A DNA stretch of 64,000 nt from Microglena sp. YARC (GCA_022414725.1 CM039466.1:10035027-10099026); one strand, 5' to 3'; shown: positions 53,336 to 63,320, counted from the first letter of the stretch. The notes: a model not told the origin generated them from the sequence alone. Numbers and translations are program-made.

Positions 53336-54736
53336 AATCCTAAACCCTAAACCTGCTCAAGGCGAAGACATCACTGCTGGGGGCAGACCCTAAACCATAT
53401 ACCTGCTCAAGGCGAAGTTATCACTGCGGGGGCAATCCCTAAACCCTAAATCATATACTCGCTCAAGGCGAAGACATCACTGCTGGGGGCTTACCCTAAA
53501 CCCTAAACCATATACCTGCTCAAGGCGAAGACATCACTGCTGGGGGGCAAACCCTAAGCCCTAAACTCTAAACCCTAAACCATATACTTGCTCAAGGCGA
53601 AGACATTCCTGTTGGGGGCAAACCCTTGCCCCAAACTCTAAACCATAAACCATATACCTGCTCAAGGCGAAGACATCCCTGCTGGGGGCAAACCCTAAAC
53701 CCTAAACACTTAACACTAATCCATAAACCATAAACCATACACCTGCTCAAGGCGAAGACATCATTGCTGGTGGCAAACCCTAAACCCTAAACCTGCTCCA
53801 GGCGATGACATCACTGCTGGTGGCAAACCCTGAACCCTAAACCATATACCTGCAAAAGGCAAAGACATCACTGCTGGGGGCAAACCCTGAACCCTAAACC
53901 ATATGCCTGCTTAAGGCGAAGACATCTCTGCTGGGGTCAAACCCTAAACCCTAAACTATAAAACCTATACCTGCTCAAGGCGATGACATCACTGCTGGGG
54001 GCAAACCCTAAACCCAAAACCCTAAACCATATACCTGCTCAAGGCAAAGACATCACTGCTGGGGGCAAACCCTAAAACCAAAACCCTAAACCATATACCT
54101 GCTCAAGGTGAAGACATCACTGCTGGGGGCAAACCCTAAACCCAAAACCCTAAACCATATACCTGCTCAAGGTGAAGACATCACTGCTGGGGGCAAACCC
54201 TAAACCCAAAACCCTAAACCATATACCTGCTCAAGGTGAAGACATCACTGCTGGGGGCAAACCCTAAAACCAAAACCCTAAACCATATACCTGTTCAAGG
54301 TGAAGACATTCACTGCTGGGGCAAACCCTAAACCCAAACCCTAAACCATATACCTGCTCAAGGTGAAGACATCACTGCTGGGGGCAAACCCTAAACCCAA
54401 AACCCTAAACCATATACCTGCTCAAGGTGAAGACATCACTGCTGGGGGCAAACCCTAAACCCAAAACCCTAAACCATATACCTGCTCAAGGTGAAGACAT
54501 CACTGCTGGGGGCAAACCCTAAACCCAAAACCCTAAACCATATACCTGCTCAAGGTGAAGACATCACTGCTGGGCAAACCCCTAAACCCAAAACCCTAAA
54601 CCATATACCTACTCAAGGTGAAGACATCACTGCTGGGGGCAAACCCTAAACCCAAAACCCTAAACCATATACCTGTTCAAGGTGAAGACATCACTGCTGG
54701 GGGCAAACCCTAAACCCAAAACCCTAAACCATATAC
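53336..54736 (-). repeat. Donor-side copies of e5: 22 mini-exons of 24 nt with CCCTAAA-type introns
   Basis: About 64-bp units. Minus strand: GCCCCCAG, then CAGTGATGTCTTCACC and TTGAGCAG, then GTATATGG and TTTAGGG-type heptamers up to the next unit. Each mini-exon is stop-free in the e5 phase and encodes SSDVFTLS. Units next to e5 are almost identical; the far units vary. Confidence 0.9.
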
Positions 54737-54921
54737 CTGTTCAAGGTGAAGACATCACTGCTGGGGCTATTGCCTTGTGGAGATGCACCTGACACTGAGA
54801 CGCGTCCAGACATGTTAAGTTTGGGCTGGAAGAAGCTAGTGACGGAGAACACCTCCTCCTCCTGCAGCCGGGTACTCAGCTTTGCTACAATGAGCCGACT
54901 GTCTTGTGAGGACTTGAAGGG
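54737..54921 (-). CDS. Large gene, exon e5
   Basis: Acceptor TCCCAG (start chosen to keep phase 0 after e4), donor AACAG/GTATAT, 185 nt, ends in phase 2. Peptide PFKSSQDSRLIVAKLSTRLQ, EEEVFSVTSFFQPKLNMSGR, VSVSGASPQGNSPSSDVFTL. Joins e4 and e6 in frame. Its last 24 nt are the source of the downstream array. Confidence 0.75.
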
Positions 54922-55975
54922 CTGGGAGCAGGGTGGGGCAGGGTGGGAGAAGGGTGGAAATGTGGCGAGAAGGTGGGAAGGGTGGGGAGAAGGGTGGGAG
55001 AAGCTAGTGATGGAGAACACCTCCTCCTTCCGCAGCCGGTCACTCAGCTTCGCTACTATGAGACGGCTGTCTTGGGCAGACTTGAAGGGTGGGATTGTGT
55101 GTGTGTGTGGGGGGGGGGGGGGGGGGGGGGAAGCGTTGGGGTGTGTGTGTGATAGTGTGTGTGTGGGAGGTGGGGAGGGGGGGATGCGGTTGGTGTGTGC
55201 GTGTGATTGTGGGTGTGTGGGAGGTGGGGAGTGTGTGTGTGGGGGGGATGCGGTTGGGTGTGTGGGAGGGGGGATGCGGTTTGGGTGTGTGGGATGGGGG
55301 GAGAGGGGGGAGCGGTTGGGTATGTGGAGGTGGGGAGGTGGGGAGGGGGGGAGGCGGGAAGGGGGAGGCGGTTGGGTGGTGTGGGAGGTGGGAGGTGGGG
55401 ATGCGTGGGTGGTGGGAGGGGGGGGGGGGGGATGCGGGTTGGGGGTGGGAGGGGGGACGGGGGGATGCGGTTGGGTGTGTGGGAAGGGGGGAGGGGGGGG
55501 GGGGGGCGCTTGGGTGTGTGGAGGGGGGGAAGGGGGGGGATGCGGTTGGGTGTCTGGGAGGGGGAGGGGGGGGGGGGATGCGGTTGGGGTGTGCGTGTGA
55601 TTGTGGGTGTGTGGGAGTGGGAGGTGTGTGTGGGGGGATGCTGGTTGAGTGTGTGGGAGGGGGAGGGGGGGATGCGGTTGGGTATGTGGGAGGGGAGGGG
55701 GAGGGGGGGGGGGGGGGAAGGCGGGGGAAGGGGGGGGGGGGGGGGGGGAGGCGGTTGTGTGTGTGGAGGTGGAGAGGGGGGGGATGCGTTGGGTGTGTGG
55801 GAGGGGGGGACGGGGGGATGCGGTTGGGTGTGTGGGAGGGGGGGGGGGGGGGGGCTTGGGTGTGTGGAGGGGGGGAGGGGGGGGGGATGCGGTTGGGTGT
55901 CTGGGAGGGGGGCGGGATGCGGTTGGGGGGGAGGGGGGGGGGGGGGATGCGGTTGGGGGGTGCGTGTGATTGTGT

Positions 55976-56006
<31 letters not shown>

Positions 56007-56210
56007 GGGATCTTGTGTTAGTCTGGGAGAAGGGTGGTAGAAGGGTGGGGGGAAAGGTGGGGAAGGTGGGGGGAAGGGTGGGGGGAAGGGTGGGGAAAAG
56101 GTGGGGGAAGAGTGGGAGAAGGGTGGGGGGAAGGGTGGGAGAAGGTGGGGGGAAAGGCTGGGGGGGGTGGGAGAAGGGTGGGGGGAAGTTAGCAGCCACT
56201 CAAGTTTAAG
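54922..56210 (-). repeat. Acceptor-side copy of e5 and 1.1-kb G-rich array
   Basis: 54995-55092 repeats the first half of e5 (minus: FKSAQDSRLIVAKLSDRLRK). 55100-56200 is GGGATGCGGTTGGGTGTGTG with GGGAGGGGGG, i.e. a long pyrimidine tract on the coding strand. Very long frames on both strands here are low-complexity artefacts. Confidence 0.85.
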
Positions 56211-56902
56211 GAGTTTAGGGGGGTCAGGGTTTAGTGGTTCAGGTTTCGATTATACGGTTTAGGTTTATGTGTTTTGGGTTTAGGTAAGAGGGGGCTGACT
56301 GAAGTGGGGCTACCTTCCCCCTACCTGGGAGTAGTGGACCAGAGGACCTGGACAGGTCTTTAAACTGTATAATCTGCTTAGAGTGCTCCCTGTTTTCTGT
56401 GACTATCAAAGGGGAGACTTGGAATTGGCATTGTCGGTGAGCAGTCCAGAGTTGGCTGAAGAACCATGTGACAATTCAAATTCAAATTCAAATTCCCTCT
56501 ACCTGGGAGCGGACGGTTGCGTATGAGGAGAGCACCGACAAAATGGCTGAAACTCACCGAGACCAGCCGAAACTCACCGAGACCAGCTGAAACTCACCGA
56601 GACCAGCCGAAACTCACCGAGACCAGCCGAATCTCGCCGAAACCAGCCGAAACTCACCAAGACCAGCCGAAAGCTATCTGAGAGAAGTTGGTTGCGTTTG
56701 CTGAGAGCACCGACAAAATTGCCGAAACCAACCTAAACCAGCAGAAACCTGCCTGGTAGAAGGTGATTGCGTATGCGGAGAGCACCAACAAAATGGTCGA
56801 AACCAACCGAGACCAGCCGATAGCTGCCTGGGAGAAGGCAGTTGTGTATGCGGAGAGCACCAACAAAATGGTCGAAACCAACCAAAACCAGCCAAAACCT
56901 AC
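56211..56902 (-). repeat. Donor-side copies of e4 (four) and CGAAACTCACCGAGACCAGC array
   Basis: Copies of VLSAYATTFSQ with donor GTAGG lie at about 56510, 56690, 56760 and 56830. 56545-56680 has about six 20-bp units. (ATTCAA)n at about 56473-56493. Confidence 0.8.
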
Positions 56903-57144
56903 CTGGGAAAAGGTGGTCGCATATGCGGAGAGCACCGACACTAGACTGTCGATCATGGCCTTGCCTACATTCTCCTTCCGCTGCGTGCTGCCGCTCAGTG
57001 TGTGCTCCAGCCACACATCTAGGGACGCGTTGATGATGCGCTGCATCTCGACGCCGCAGGCTGCGATGCGCTGTTGCGGTGCGACTGGGGTCCAAGCTTC
57101 TGCTTCCATCAGCCGCTCCATCTGGTCCTTCATGTCAATGCTAC
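56903..57144 (-). CDS. Large gene, exon e4
   Basis: Acceptor TGCAG, donor CAG/GTAGGT, 242 nt. Two bases complete the Gly codon of e3, then SIDMKDQMERLMEAEAWTPV, APQQRIAACGVEMQRIINAS, LDVWLEHTLSGSTQRKENVG, KAMIDSLVSVLSAYATTFSQ, phase 0 at the end. Helical throughout and protein-like. No family recognised. Acceptor-side and donor-side copies flank it. Confidence 0.8.
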
Positions 57145-57545
57145 CTGCATAGATCAGATAGATTTAGATTTAGATTTAGATTTTGTCTTAATTCAGCTTA
57201 ATTTTGCTTCGGTGCGACCGGGGTCCAGGCTTCTGCTTCCACCAGCCGCGCCATCTGATTCTTCATGTCGACGCTACCTGTATAGATCATTTAGATTTAG
57301 ATTTGTCTGAAATAAACTTAATTTGTCTTAATTAAACTTAATTTTGCTGCGGCGCGACCGGGGTCCAGGCCTCTGCATCCACCAGCCGCTCCATCTGGTT
57401 CTTCATGTTGTTGCTACCTGCATAAATGAAATAAATAGTACGCCTTATTACAAGGCTTGAGGTTGAGGGGGCCAGCCCCTTTGCTTGCACTGGGGCCAAC
57501 CACTGCTACATATAGAGCTCAGTTTAAAATATAAAGATACAAAAC

Positions 57546-57576
<31 letters not shown>

Positions 57577-58080
57577 ACATAAAATATGCAATAATTGTTA
57601 TGAAGTTCTAAGTTGTACTATATAGCCAAGTAAGGTAGTCTATATTTTGATTTTCAAATCATTTGAGTCTTAATTCAACTTCATTTGTCTTAATCAACTT
57701 AATTTTGCTGCAATACGACCGGGGTCCAGGCTTCTGCTTTAATCAGCCACTCCATCTGATTCTTCATGTCCATGCTAACTGTATAGATTAATATTTAGAT
57801 TTAGATTAAGATTTAGATTTTATATTTAGATTTTCTATTTATGAGATTTGTGAGATTTTATATTTATATTTAGATTGTATATTTATGAGATTTGTGAGAT
57901 TTTATATTTAGATTTAGATTTTATATTTATGAGATTTGTGAGATTTTAGATTTAGATTTTACATTTAGATTTAGATACAATAATTTGTGTGAAGTTATCA
58001 GTTCAACCAGGCCCCGGCTTCCATCAGCCGCTCCACCAGGTTCTTCAAGTCGATGCTACCTGTATATTTCATTTATAGTT
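57145..58080 (-). repeat. Acceptor-side copies of e4 (four) with TAGATT repeats
   Basis: NMKNQMERLVDAEAWTPVAP-like copies on the minus strand at about 57240, 57380, 57735 and 58025, each with GTAGCA at the acceptor, separated by (TAGATT)n and TTTATATTTAGATT tracts. Confidence 0.85.
57446..57510 (+). repeat. Family R hairpin element, copy 3
   Basis: ACGCCTTATTACAAGGCTTG, GAGGTTGAGGGGGCCAGCCC, TTTGCTTGCACTGGGGCCAA; preceded by AAATAAATAGT. Confidence 0.85.
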
Positions 58081-58194
58081 GGATTTTATCTGAATTAAAC
58101 TGAATTTTACTGCGGTGCGACAAATAATTAAGAATAATTGAGAACAATTGTAATGAAGTTGAAGTATTAAGCATATAGAGACAGGCTCGCATTC

Positions 58195-58620
58195 AATGCT
58201 ACCTATATATATAGGGACCAGCATATCATATGATGTTGACCAAAGGCGAGCATGAGGTCACACAAAGGATATCCTACTCGCATTCAATGCTACCTATATA
58301 TATATATTATATATATATATATAAATAAATTAATACAGGACCAGCATATCATTTGATGTTGACCAAACGCGAGGATGATATCATATGAGGTCATACAAAT
58401 TGTATCATATGTGAGTGGTAACTGCCGGCATCATAGGATATCCTACTCACATTCACTGCTACCTATATATAGGGATCAGCATATCATATGATGTTGACCA
58501 AAGGCGAGTATGATTTCATATGAGGCCTTGCAAATTGTATCATATGATATCATATATGAGTGGTAACTGCCGGCATCATATGAAATCATACTCACATTCA
58601 ATACTACCTATGTATAAAAA
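58195..58620. repeat. Three units with nested ATATCATATGAT palindromes
   Basis: Units of 105-140 bp: CAGCATATCATATGATGTTG, ACCAAAGGCGAGTATGAT, TATCATATGAGTGGTAACTGC, CATTCAATGCTACCTATATAT. A single related copy is at 38155-38235. Confidence 0.85.
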
Positions 58621-58635
58621 ATAAATATATAAATA

Positions 58636-58704
58636 GTACGCCTTATTACAAGGCGTGAGGTTGAGGGGGCCAGCCCTTTTGCTTGTACTGGGGCCAACCA
58701 CCAA
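58636..58704 (+). repeat. Family R hairpin element, copy 4
   Basis: Same sequence order as copy 3, preceded by ATAAATAGT; ends GGGGCCAACCACC. Confidence 0.85.
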
Positions 58705-59083
58705 TAGAGGGGGGGGAGGAGGGGCTGTCATCTTACTGTGCTGCCTACATATATCGTTTTTCAAAATGTGAAGTTCTCACTTTAACTCTTAAGCAAATAG
58801 AGAAGGACTACTTTTTGGTATTGAAATATTTTTCAAACAAGAGTATTAACTGCTTTATTTTATTGTTCAAACAAGAGTATATTAAACTATCTAAATAACT
58901 AAAGTTAACCAAGCGGATCCATGGTGCATGGCAATGGTGATCTCGCGCAATTTCATGTAAATTGAGCTATGTAACATATGATGATATAATTATATGTAAA
59001 TTGAGCGAGATCACCAGTGCCATGCAAAATATATTACTAAAATCGGTATGAATAAATAAATCAATAAAAATAACTAAACTTAC
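58705..59083 (-). repeat. AT-rich intron with donor-side copies of e3 (two)
   Basis: 58895-58960 and 58995-59022 repeat GATCCATG..TGGCAATGGTGATCTC-like sequence from the ITSAMHEWIHL end of e3. The remainder is AT-rich and unrecognised. Confidence 0.65.
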
Positions 59084-59291
59084 CCAGGTGGATCCACTCA
59101 TGCATGGCACTCGTGATCTCGCTGTCAAGGTTGTAGAGGTGGACGAGTTCATGGATTTGATGGGAAGCATCCGATCCCCTATCGGAGGAAGACGGGGGGG
59201 CCTCAGAGCCTGTCGAGGGGTCCTTAGCAAGCTTGTTGTCTACTAGCTGCTTGTGGTGCTCTGTAACTGTGTCCTCGAGCCGCCAGATGCT
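59084..59291 (-). CDS. Large gene, exon e3
   Basis: Acceptor CCCACAG, donor CTGG/GTAAGT, 208 nt, phase 0 to 1. Peptide SIWRLEDTVTEHHKQLVDNK, then a Ser/Pro linker (DPSTGSEAPPSSSDRGSD) and a helix IHELVHLYNLDSEITSAMHE, WIHL. Joins e2 and e4 in frame. Copies of its start lie upstream. Confidence 0.8.
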
Positions 59292-60463
59292 CTGTGGGAA
59301 TCAGATTTTGATTTTTGGTAAATATTTTGTAATTAAAACAAGAAGTTAGTTGTGTATATGCTCTTAATGTTCAGTGCAATCTGTTTTGAGCCTGGATGCA
59401 GAAAGGACTATTTTCATTTCGACACCTTATCATTTGTGTTGTCAACCAGCTGCTTGTGGTGCTCTGTCACTGTGTCCTCGAGCCGCCAGATGCCTTGTGG
59501 GGATCCGATTTGTTTTCTTCTTCAAGTCAAACAAGAAGTAAGTTGTGTATATGCTCTAAATGTTGAGTGCAATCTGTTTTGAGCCTGAATGCAGAAAGGA
59601 CTATTTTCATTTCGACACCTAATCATTTGTGTTGTCAACCAGCTACTTGTGGTGTCTTAGTCACTATGTCCTCAAGTCAAACTTGATATCGCACACAAAG
59701 CTAAAACTTTACAAGGCCCAGCATACACCTTAAATATGTCTACTAGCACTTGTACCAATGGGGGTCCCATCTGAAAGATCGCTGGACCTCTCGTGCAGTG
59801 TCTCAATGTCCAGCAAGCAGGCCCCCTACTTTTGCAAATATAAGTACTGACAATCATGAAGCCTGCATGTGCTTATTTCCTCAACCCTTAAGGGTAAATT
59901 ATATGTATTGGAAATATGAAAAGCAACTGTAAAGGTATCTGAGTCAACCGTCTGAATGGACTATTTTCATTTCGACACCTAATCATTTGTGTTGTCAACA
60001 AGCTACTTGTGGTGTCTTAGTCACTATGTCCTCAAGTCGCCAGATGCTCTGTGGGAATCCTATTTGAATTGTGCGATAGATGTGGGGTGGAATCTGTTTT
60101 GGACAAAGAAAGGACTAGTTCATGTTGGCGCCAGACCATTCATGTTGTCTAGAAGCGGCTTGTTGTGTTCTGCCTCTGAACCCTCAAGACGCCAGATGCT
60201 CTGCCATCCACAACCCACCAGCTCCGGGGTTGCGAACAATATTGCTTAGAAGTGCTGGATTAAGGTATGGCAGCGCAGCCTGAAGGCTGACAAGCTATGA
60301 AATGAAGACAGCCTATCGCACTCGATACTAACCGTCATCGCCGACCCACTAGCTCAGGGGTTGCGAACAATAGTGCTTGGAACTGCTGGCTTAGGGTATG
60401 GCAGCGCAGCCTGAAGGCTGATAAGCATTGAAATCAAAACAGTATATCACATTCGATACTGAC
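59292..60463 (-). repeat. Acceptor-side copies of e3 (four) and donor-side copies of e2 (two)
   Basis: TGCTTGTGGTGCTCTGTCAC-type copies of the start of e3 at about 59448, 59640, 59998 and 60160, each with ATTTTCATTTCGACACC in the unit. GACCCACTAGCTCMGGGGTT copies of the e2 end at about 60210-60250 and 60340-60400. No other gene. Confidence 0.8.
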
Positions 60464-60637
60464 CGTCATTGCCGACCCACTAGCTCCGGGGTTGCGCGCA
60501 AATATTGCTTGGAAGTGCTGGGTCAGGGTCTGGTAGCGCAGCTGTGCATTTCCTAGTGCAAAGTGCTTCTGCAGGTCTTTCAGAGACTGCTGCACTTCCA
60601 AGTCGCGCTCCAGATCAGCGATCGCTGTCTTCACCTC
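60464..60637 (-). CDS. Large gene, exon e2
   Basis: Acceptor TGTGACAG, donor ACG/GTCAGT, 174 nt, 58 codons, phase 0 both ends. The peptide EVKTAIADLERDLEVQQSLK, DLQKHFALGNAQLRYQTLTQ, HFQAIFARNPGASGSAMT has heptad-like Leu spacing, suggesting a coiled coil. Joins e1 and e3 in frame. No family recognised. Confidence 0.8.
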
Positions 60638-61025
60638 CTGTCACAAATTGGGGCATTTGAGGGGCATTTTCGTTTCAGATGAAAGTGCTTCTGCAGGTCT
60701 TCAAGAGACTGCTGCACTTCCAAGTCGCGCTCCAGATCAGTGATCGCTGTCTTCACCTCCTGTCACAAATTGGGGCATTTGAGGGGCATTTTCGTTTCAG
60801 ATGAAAGTGCTTCTGCAGGTCTTCAAGAGACTGCTGCACTTCCAAGTCGCGCTCCAGATCAGTGATCGCTTTCTTCACCTCCTGTCACAATTTGGGGCAT
60901 TTGAGGGGCGTTTTCGTTTCAGATGAAAGTGCTTCTGCAGGTCTTCAAGAGACTGCTGCACTTCCAAGTCGCACTCCAGATCAGTAATCGCTGTCATCAC
61001 CTCCTGTCACAATTTGGGGCATTTG
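60638..61025 (-). repeat. Acceptor-side copies of e2, three 120-bp units
   Basis: Nearly identical units encoding EVKTAIADLERDLEVQQSLE, DLQKHF after CTGTGACAG; the intron part is GGGGCATTTGAGGGGCATTT. They differ by a few bases, so they are recent. Confidence 0.9.
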
Positions 61026-61190
61026 GGGCTTTTGGGAGGGCTATTGGCGAGGCAGTTGGGGGGTAGTTAGGGGGCATCTGGGGGGCATTTGGGGGAGAAT
61101 CTGGGGCTTTTGGGGGGGGGGGGCGTTTGGGGGCTTTCGCCCACAGCTACACGGGTTACCTTCCTAGTACATACATATCTACATACATAC
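61026..61190. repeat. G-rich TTTGGGGCATTTGGGG intron
   Basis: Short G-run repeats, then CACAGCTACACGGGTTACCT and CTAGTACATACATA next to the e1 donor. Confidence 0.7.
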
Positions 61191-61310
61191 CTGCGAAACC
61201 ATGATGATGGCATCAGGCAGGTTGCTGTCGGTGACCACGAGGTCGGACTGCATGCGTCCGCTTGCCGCCGCCCTTAAGTAAAGCTCGTTGAACATCGTGA
61301 TGGGGGACCC
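61191..61310 (-). CDS. Large gene, exon e1 (first recognised exon; start approximate)
   Basis: Donor CAG/GTATGT in phase 0. The frame reads GSPITMFNELYLRAAASGRM, QSDLVVTDSNLPDAIIMVSQ. The 5' limit is taken at an AAG/GGG junction that aligns with its copy; a TTAG acceptor 13 bases further up is also possible. It does not contain the gene's start; further exons must lie upstream. Confidence 0.65.
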
Positions 61311-61370
61311 CTTCCCAGGGGCTAACGTAAATGCCCACGGCCACACGGGCTACCCTACTAGTAAATATAG

Positions 61371-61541
61371 TAATCATAACGCTTGGTGGGGCGTGGTATT
61401 AAGGGAGGGAACAGGCTGCTACTGTACCTGGACAAAGCTACCATGGAGGTTAACAGGGACCGCAGAAACTAAGGCGCGCTCGTGGGGATTCGAACCCGGC
61501 ACCTTTGTCGTTCAAGGAGCTCTGCCATACTGGTACATCCA
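61371..61541 (-). mobile_element. tRNA-derived SINE-like element, copy 2
   Basis: Minus strand: box A TGGCAGAGCTCC, 30 nt later an exact Pol III box B GGTTCGAATCC (61486-61496), then a body of about 115 bp ending GGTATTACCACGCC-like. It shares box A, box B and body with the copy at 33631. It is inserted between e1 and its copy. Confidence 0.8.
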
Positions 61542-61551
61542 TATAGACATC

Positions 61552-61690
61552 CATACCTGCGAAACCATAATGATGGCGTCAGGCAGGTTGCCGTCGGTGA
61601 CTACGAGGTCGGACTGCATGCGTCCACTTGCCGCCGCCCTTAAGTACAGCTCAACATGGCATGCACGTCTACAGGACCCCTGCATGGGTA
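61552..61690 (-). pseudogene. Frameshifted copy of exon e1
   Basis: Minus strand keeps ELYLRAAASGRMQSDLVV and NLPDAIIMVSQ with donor GTATGG, but four bases are missing after the ATG codon of TMFNEL, breaking the frame. Its acceptor part (CATGCAG/GGGTCCTG) is that of the candidate exon array upstream, so it is a chimera. Confidence 0.75.
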
Positions 61691-62870
61691 GCAAGAGAAG
61701 GGTGTGAGGTATGGGGTGCGTAGGGTTTGGAGTAGAGTGTGTGATGTGCGGTGTGAGGTGTGAGGTGTGAGGTGAGTGTGGGGTGAGGGATGGAAGCTAG
61801 GGAGCCCAGTTTGAAGGCAGACCACATGGCTGCACTGATCTGGTGGTACATGGCATGCACGTCTACAGGACCCCTGCACGGGCAGCAAGGGAAGGGTGTA
61901 CAGTGAGGTGAGTGTGGGGTGAGGAATGGGAGACAGGGAGCCCGTTTTGAAGGCAGAATCGAAGGAAATGTGCATAGCACGTTGTAAAAAACAAATCAAG
62001 GGACCACATGGCTGCACTGATTTGGTGGTACATGGCATGCACGTCTACAGGACCCCTGCACGGGCAGCAAGGGAAGGGTGTGAGGTGAGGTGAGTGTGGG
62101 GTGAGGAATGGAAGAGAGAGAGCTCGTTTTGAAGGCAGAATCGTAGTAAATGTGAATAAAAAGTTGTAAAAAAACAAATTAAGGGACCACATGGCCACAC
62201 TGATCTGGTGGTACATGGCATGCACGTCTACAGGACCCCTGCACGGGCAGCAAGGAAAGGGTGTACAGTGAGGTGAGTGTGGGGTGAGGAATGGAAGAGA
62301 GAGAGCCCGTTTTGAAGGCAGAATCGTAGTAAATGTGAATGAAAAGTTGTAAAAAAACAAATTAAGGGACCACATGGCCACACTGATCTGGTGGTACATG
62401 GCATGCAAGTCCACAGGACCCCTGCAAGGGCAGTAAGGGTGTGCAGTCAGGTGAGGTGAGAGAGGGATGGAAGCTAAGGAGCCCAGTTTGAAGGCAAACC
62501 ACATGGCCGCGCTGATCTGGTGGAACATGGCATGCACGTCTACAGGAGCCCTGCACGGGCAGCAAGGGTGTGCAGTCAGGTGAGGTGAGAGAGGGATGGA
62601 AGCTAAGGAGCCCAGTTTGAAGGCAGACCACATGGCCGCGCTGATCTGGTGGAACATGGCATGCACGTCTACAGGACCCCTGCACGGGCAGCAAGGGTGT
62701 GCAGTGAGGTGAGTGTGGGGTGAGGAATGGGAGACAGGGAGCCCGTTTTGAAGGCAGAATCGAAGGAAATGTGCATAACACGTTGTAAAAAACAAATCAA
62801 GGGACCACATGGCTGCACTGATCTGGTGGTACATGGCATGCACGACTACAGGACCCCTGTAAGGGCAGCA
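61660..62870 (-). repeat. Array of a candidate upstream exon (about eight copies)
   Basis: Copies at about 61670, 61860, 62040, 62220, 62400, 62530, 62650 and 62830. Minus strand: YTGCAG/GGGTCCTGTAGACG, then GPVDVHAMYHQISAAMW, then GTGGTC. With GTG/GTC as donor the copy is 51 nt. Spacers alternate between short (120 bp) and long (180 bp, with an AACGTGCTATGCACATTTCC-type insert). Which copy, if any, is spliced is unknown. Confidence 0.75.
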
Positions 62871-62879
62871 AGGGAAGGG

Positions 62880-63045
62880 TGTTGGGTGGGAGTGGGAGGG
62901 GTGGAGTGTGGGGTGTGGAGTATGGGGTGTGGAGTGTGAGGTTTGGGGTGTGAGGTTTGGGGTGTGGGGTCTGAGGCGAGGTGTTGGGTGAGTCTGGAGT
63001 GTTGGGTGTGAGGTGTGAGGTGAGTGTGGGATGAGGGGGTTCTAA
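62880..63045. repeat. GTGTGGGGTGTGGAGT tract
   Basis: Degenerate G/T repeat; no coding signal. Confidence 0.8.
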
Positions 63046-63161
63046 AAGAGTGAGAAGGTTCCTACATCAAGATATAACATGAGCCAATAAAAGTGGCTCA
63101 AATGTGAGCTAAGACATGGTTATAAAGCAGACTACCTCATGCTTAATAAATAAATAAATAG

Positions 63162-63231
63162 TGTGCCTGATTACGGGGCGTGAGGTTGAGGGGGCCGCCG
63201 GTTTGCTTGCACTGTGGCCAACTACCAACAC
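63162..63231 (+). repeat. Family R hairpin element, copy 5
   Basis: TGCCTGATTACGGGGCGTGA, GGTTGAGGGGGCCGCCGGTT; preceded by (AAAT)n. Confidence 0.8.
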
Positions 63232-63261
63232 AGGGGTATGCATAAATCAATACCATAAATA

Positions 63262-63320
63262 ATACGCCTTATGACGAGGCGTGAGGTTGAGGGGGGCGCT
63301 GGTTTGATTTCACTAGGGCC
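63262..63320 (+). repeat. Family R hairpin element, copy 6
   Basis: ACGCCTTATGACGAGGCGTG, then GGTTGAGGGGGGCGCTGG and GGGCCAGCCACC; preceded by ATAAATAAT. It forms a tandem pair with copy 5. Confidence 0.8.

Noticed and set aside
53336..54736. Array as an ordinary coding repeat in one long exon
   Set aside because: Stops occur in the heptamer spacers in every frame; only the 24-nt segments are open, bounded by AG and GT.
54724..56199. 491-codon minus frame and 277-310-codon plus frames
   Set aside because: Pro/Ser/Thr/His and Gly/Val/Cys repeats from a G-rich array, open in several frames on both strands, with homopolymers. Only the part at 54737-54921 and the copy at 54995-55092 are exon sequence.
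61863..62843. 326-codon minus frame
   Set aside because: It runs through tandem copies of one short exon-like unit and its spacers. The period keeps the frame open; splice signals inside each unit argue against a continuous protein.
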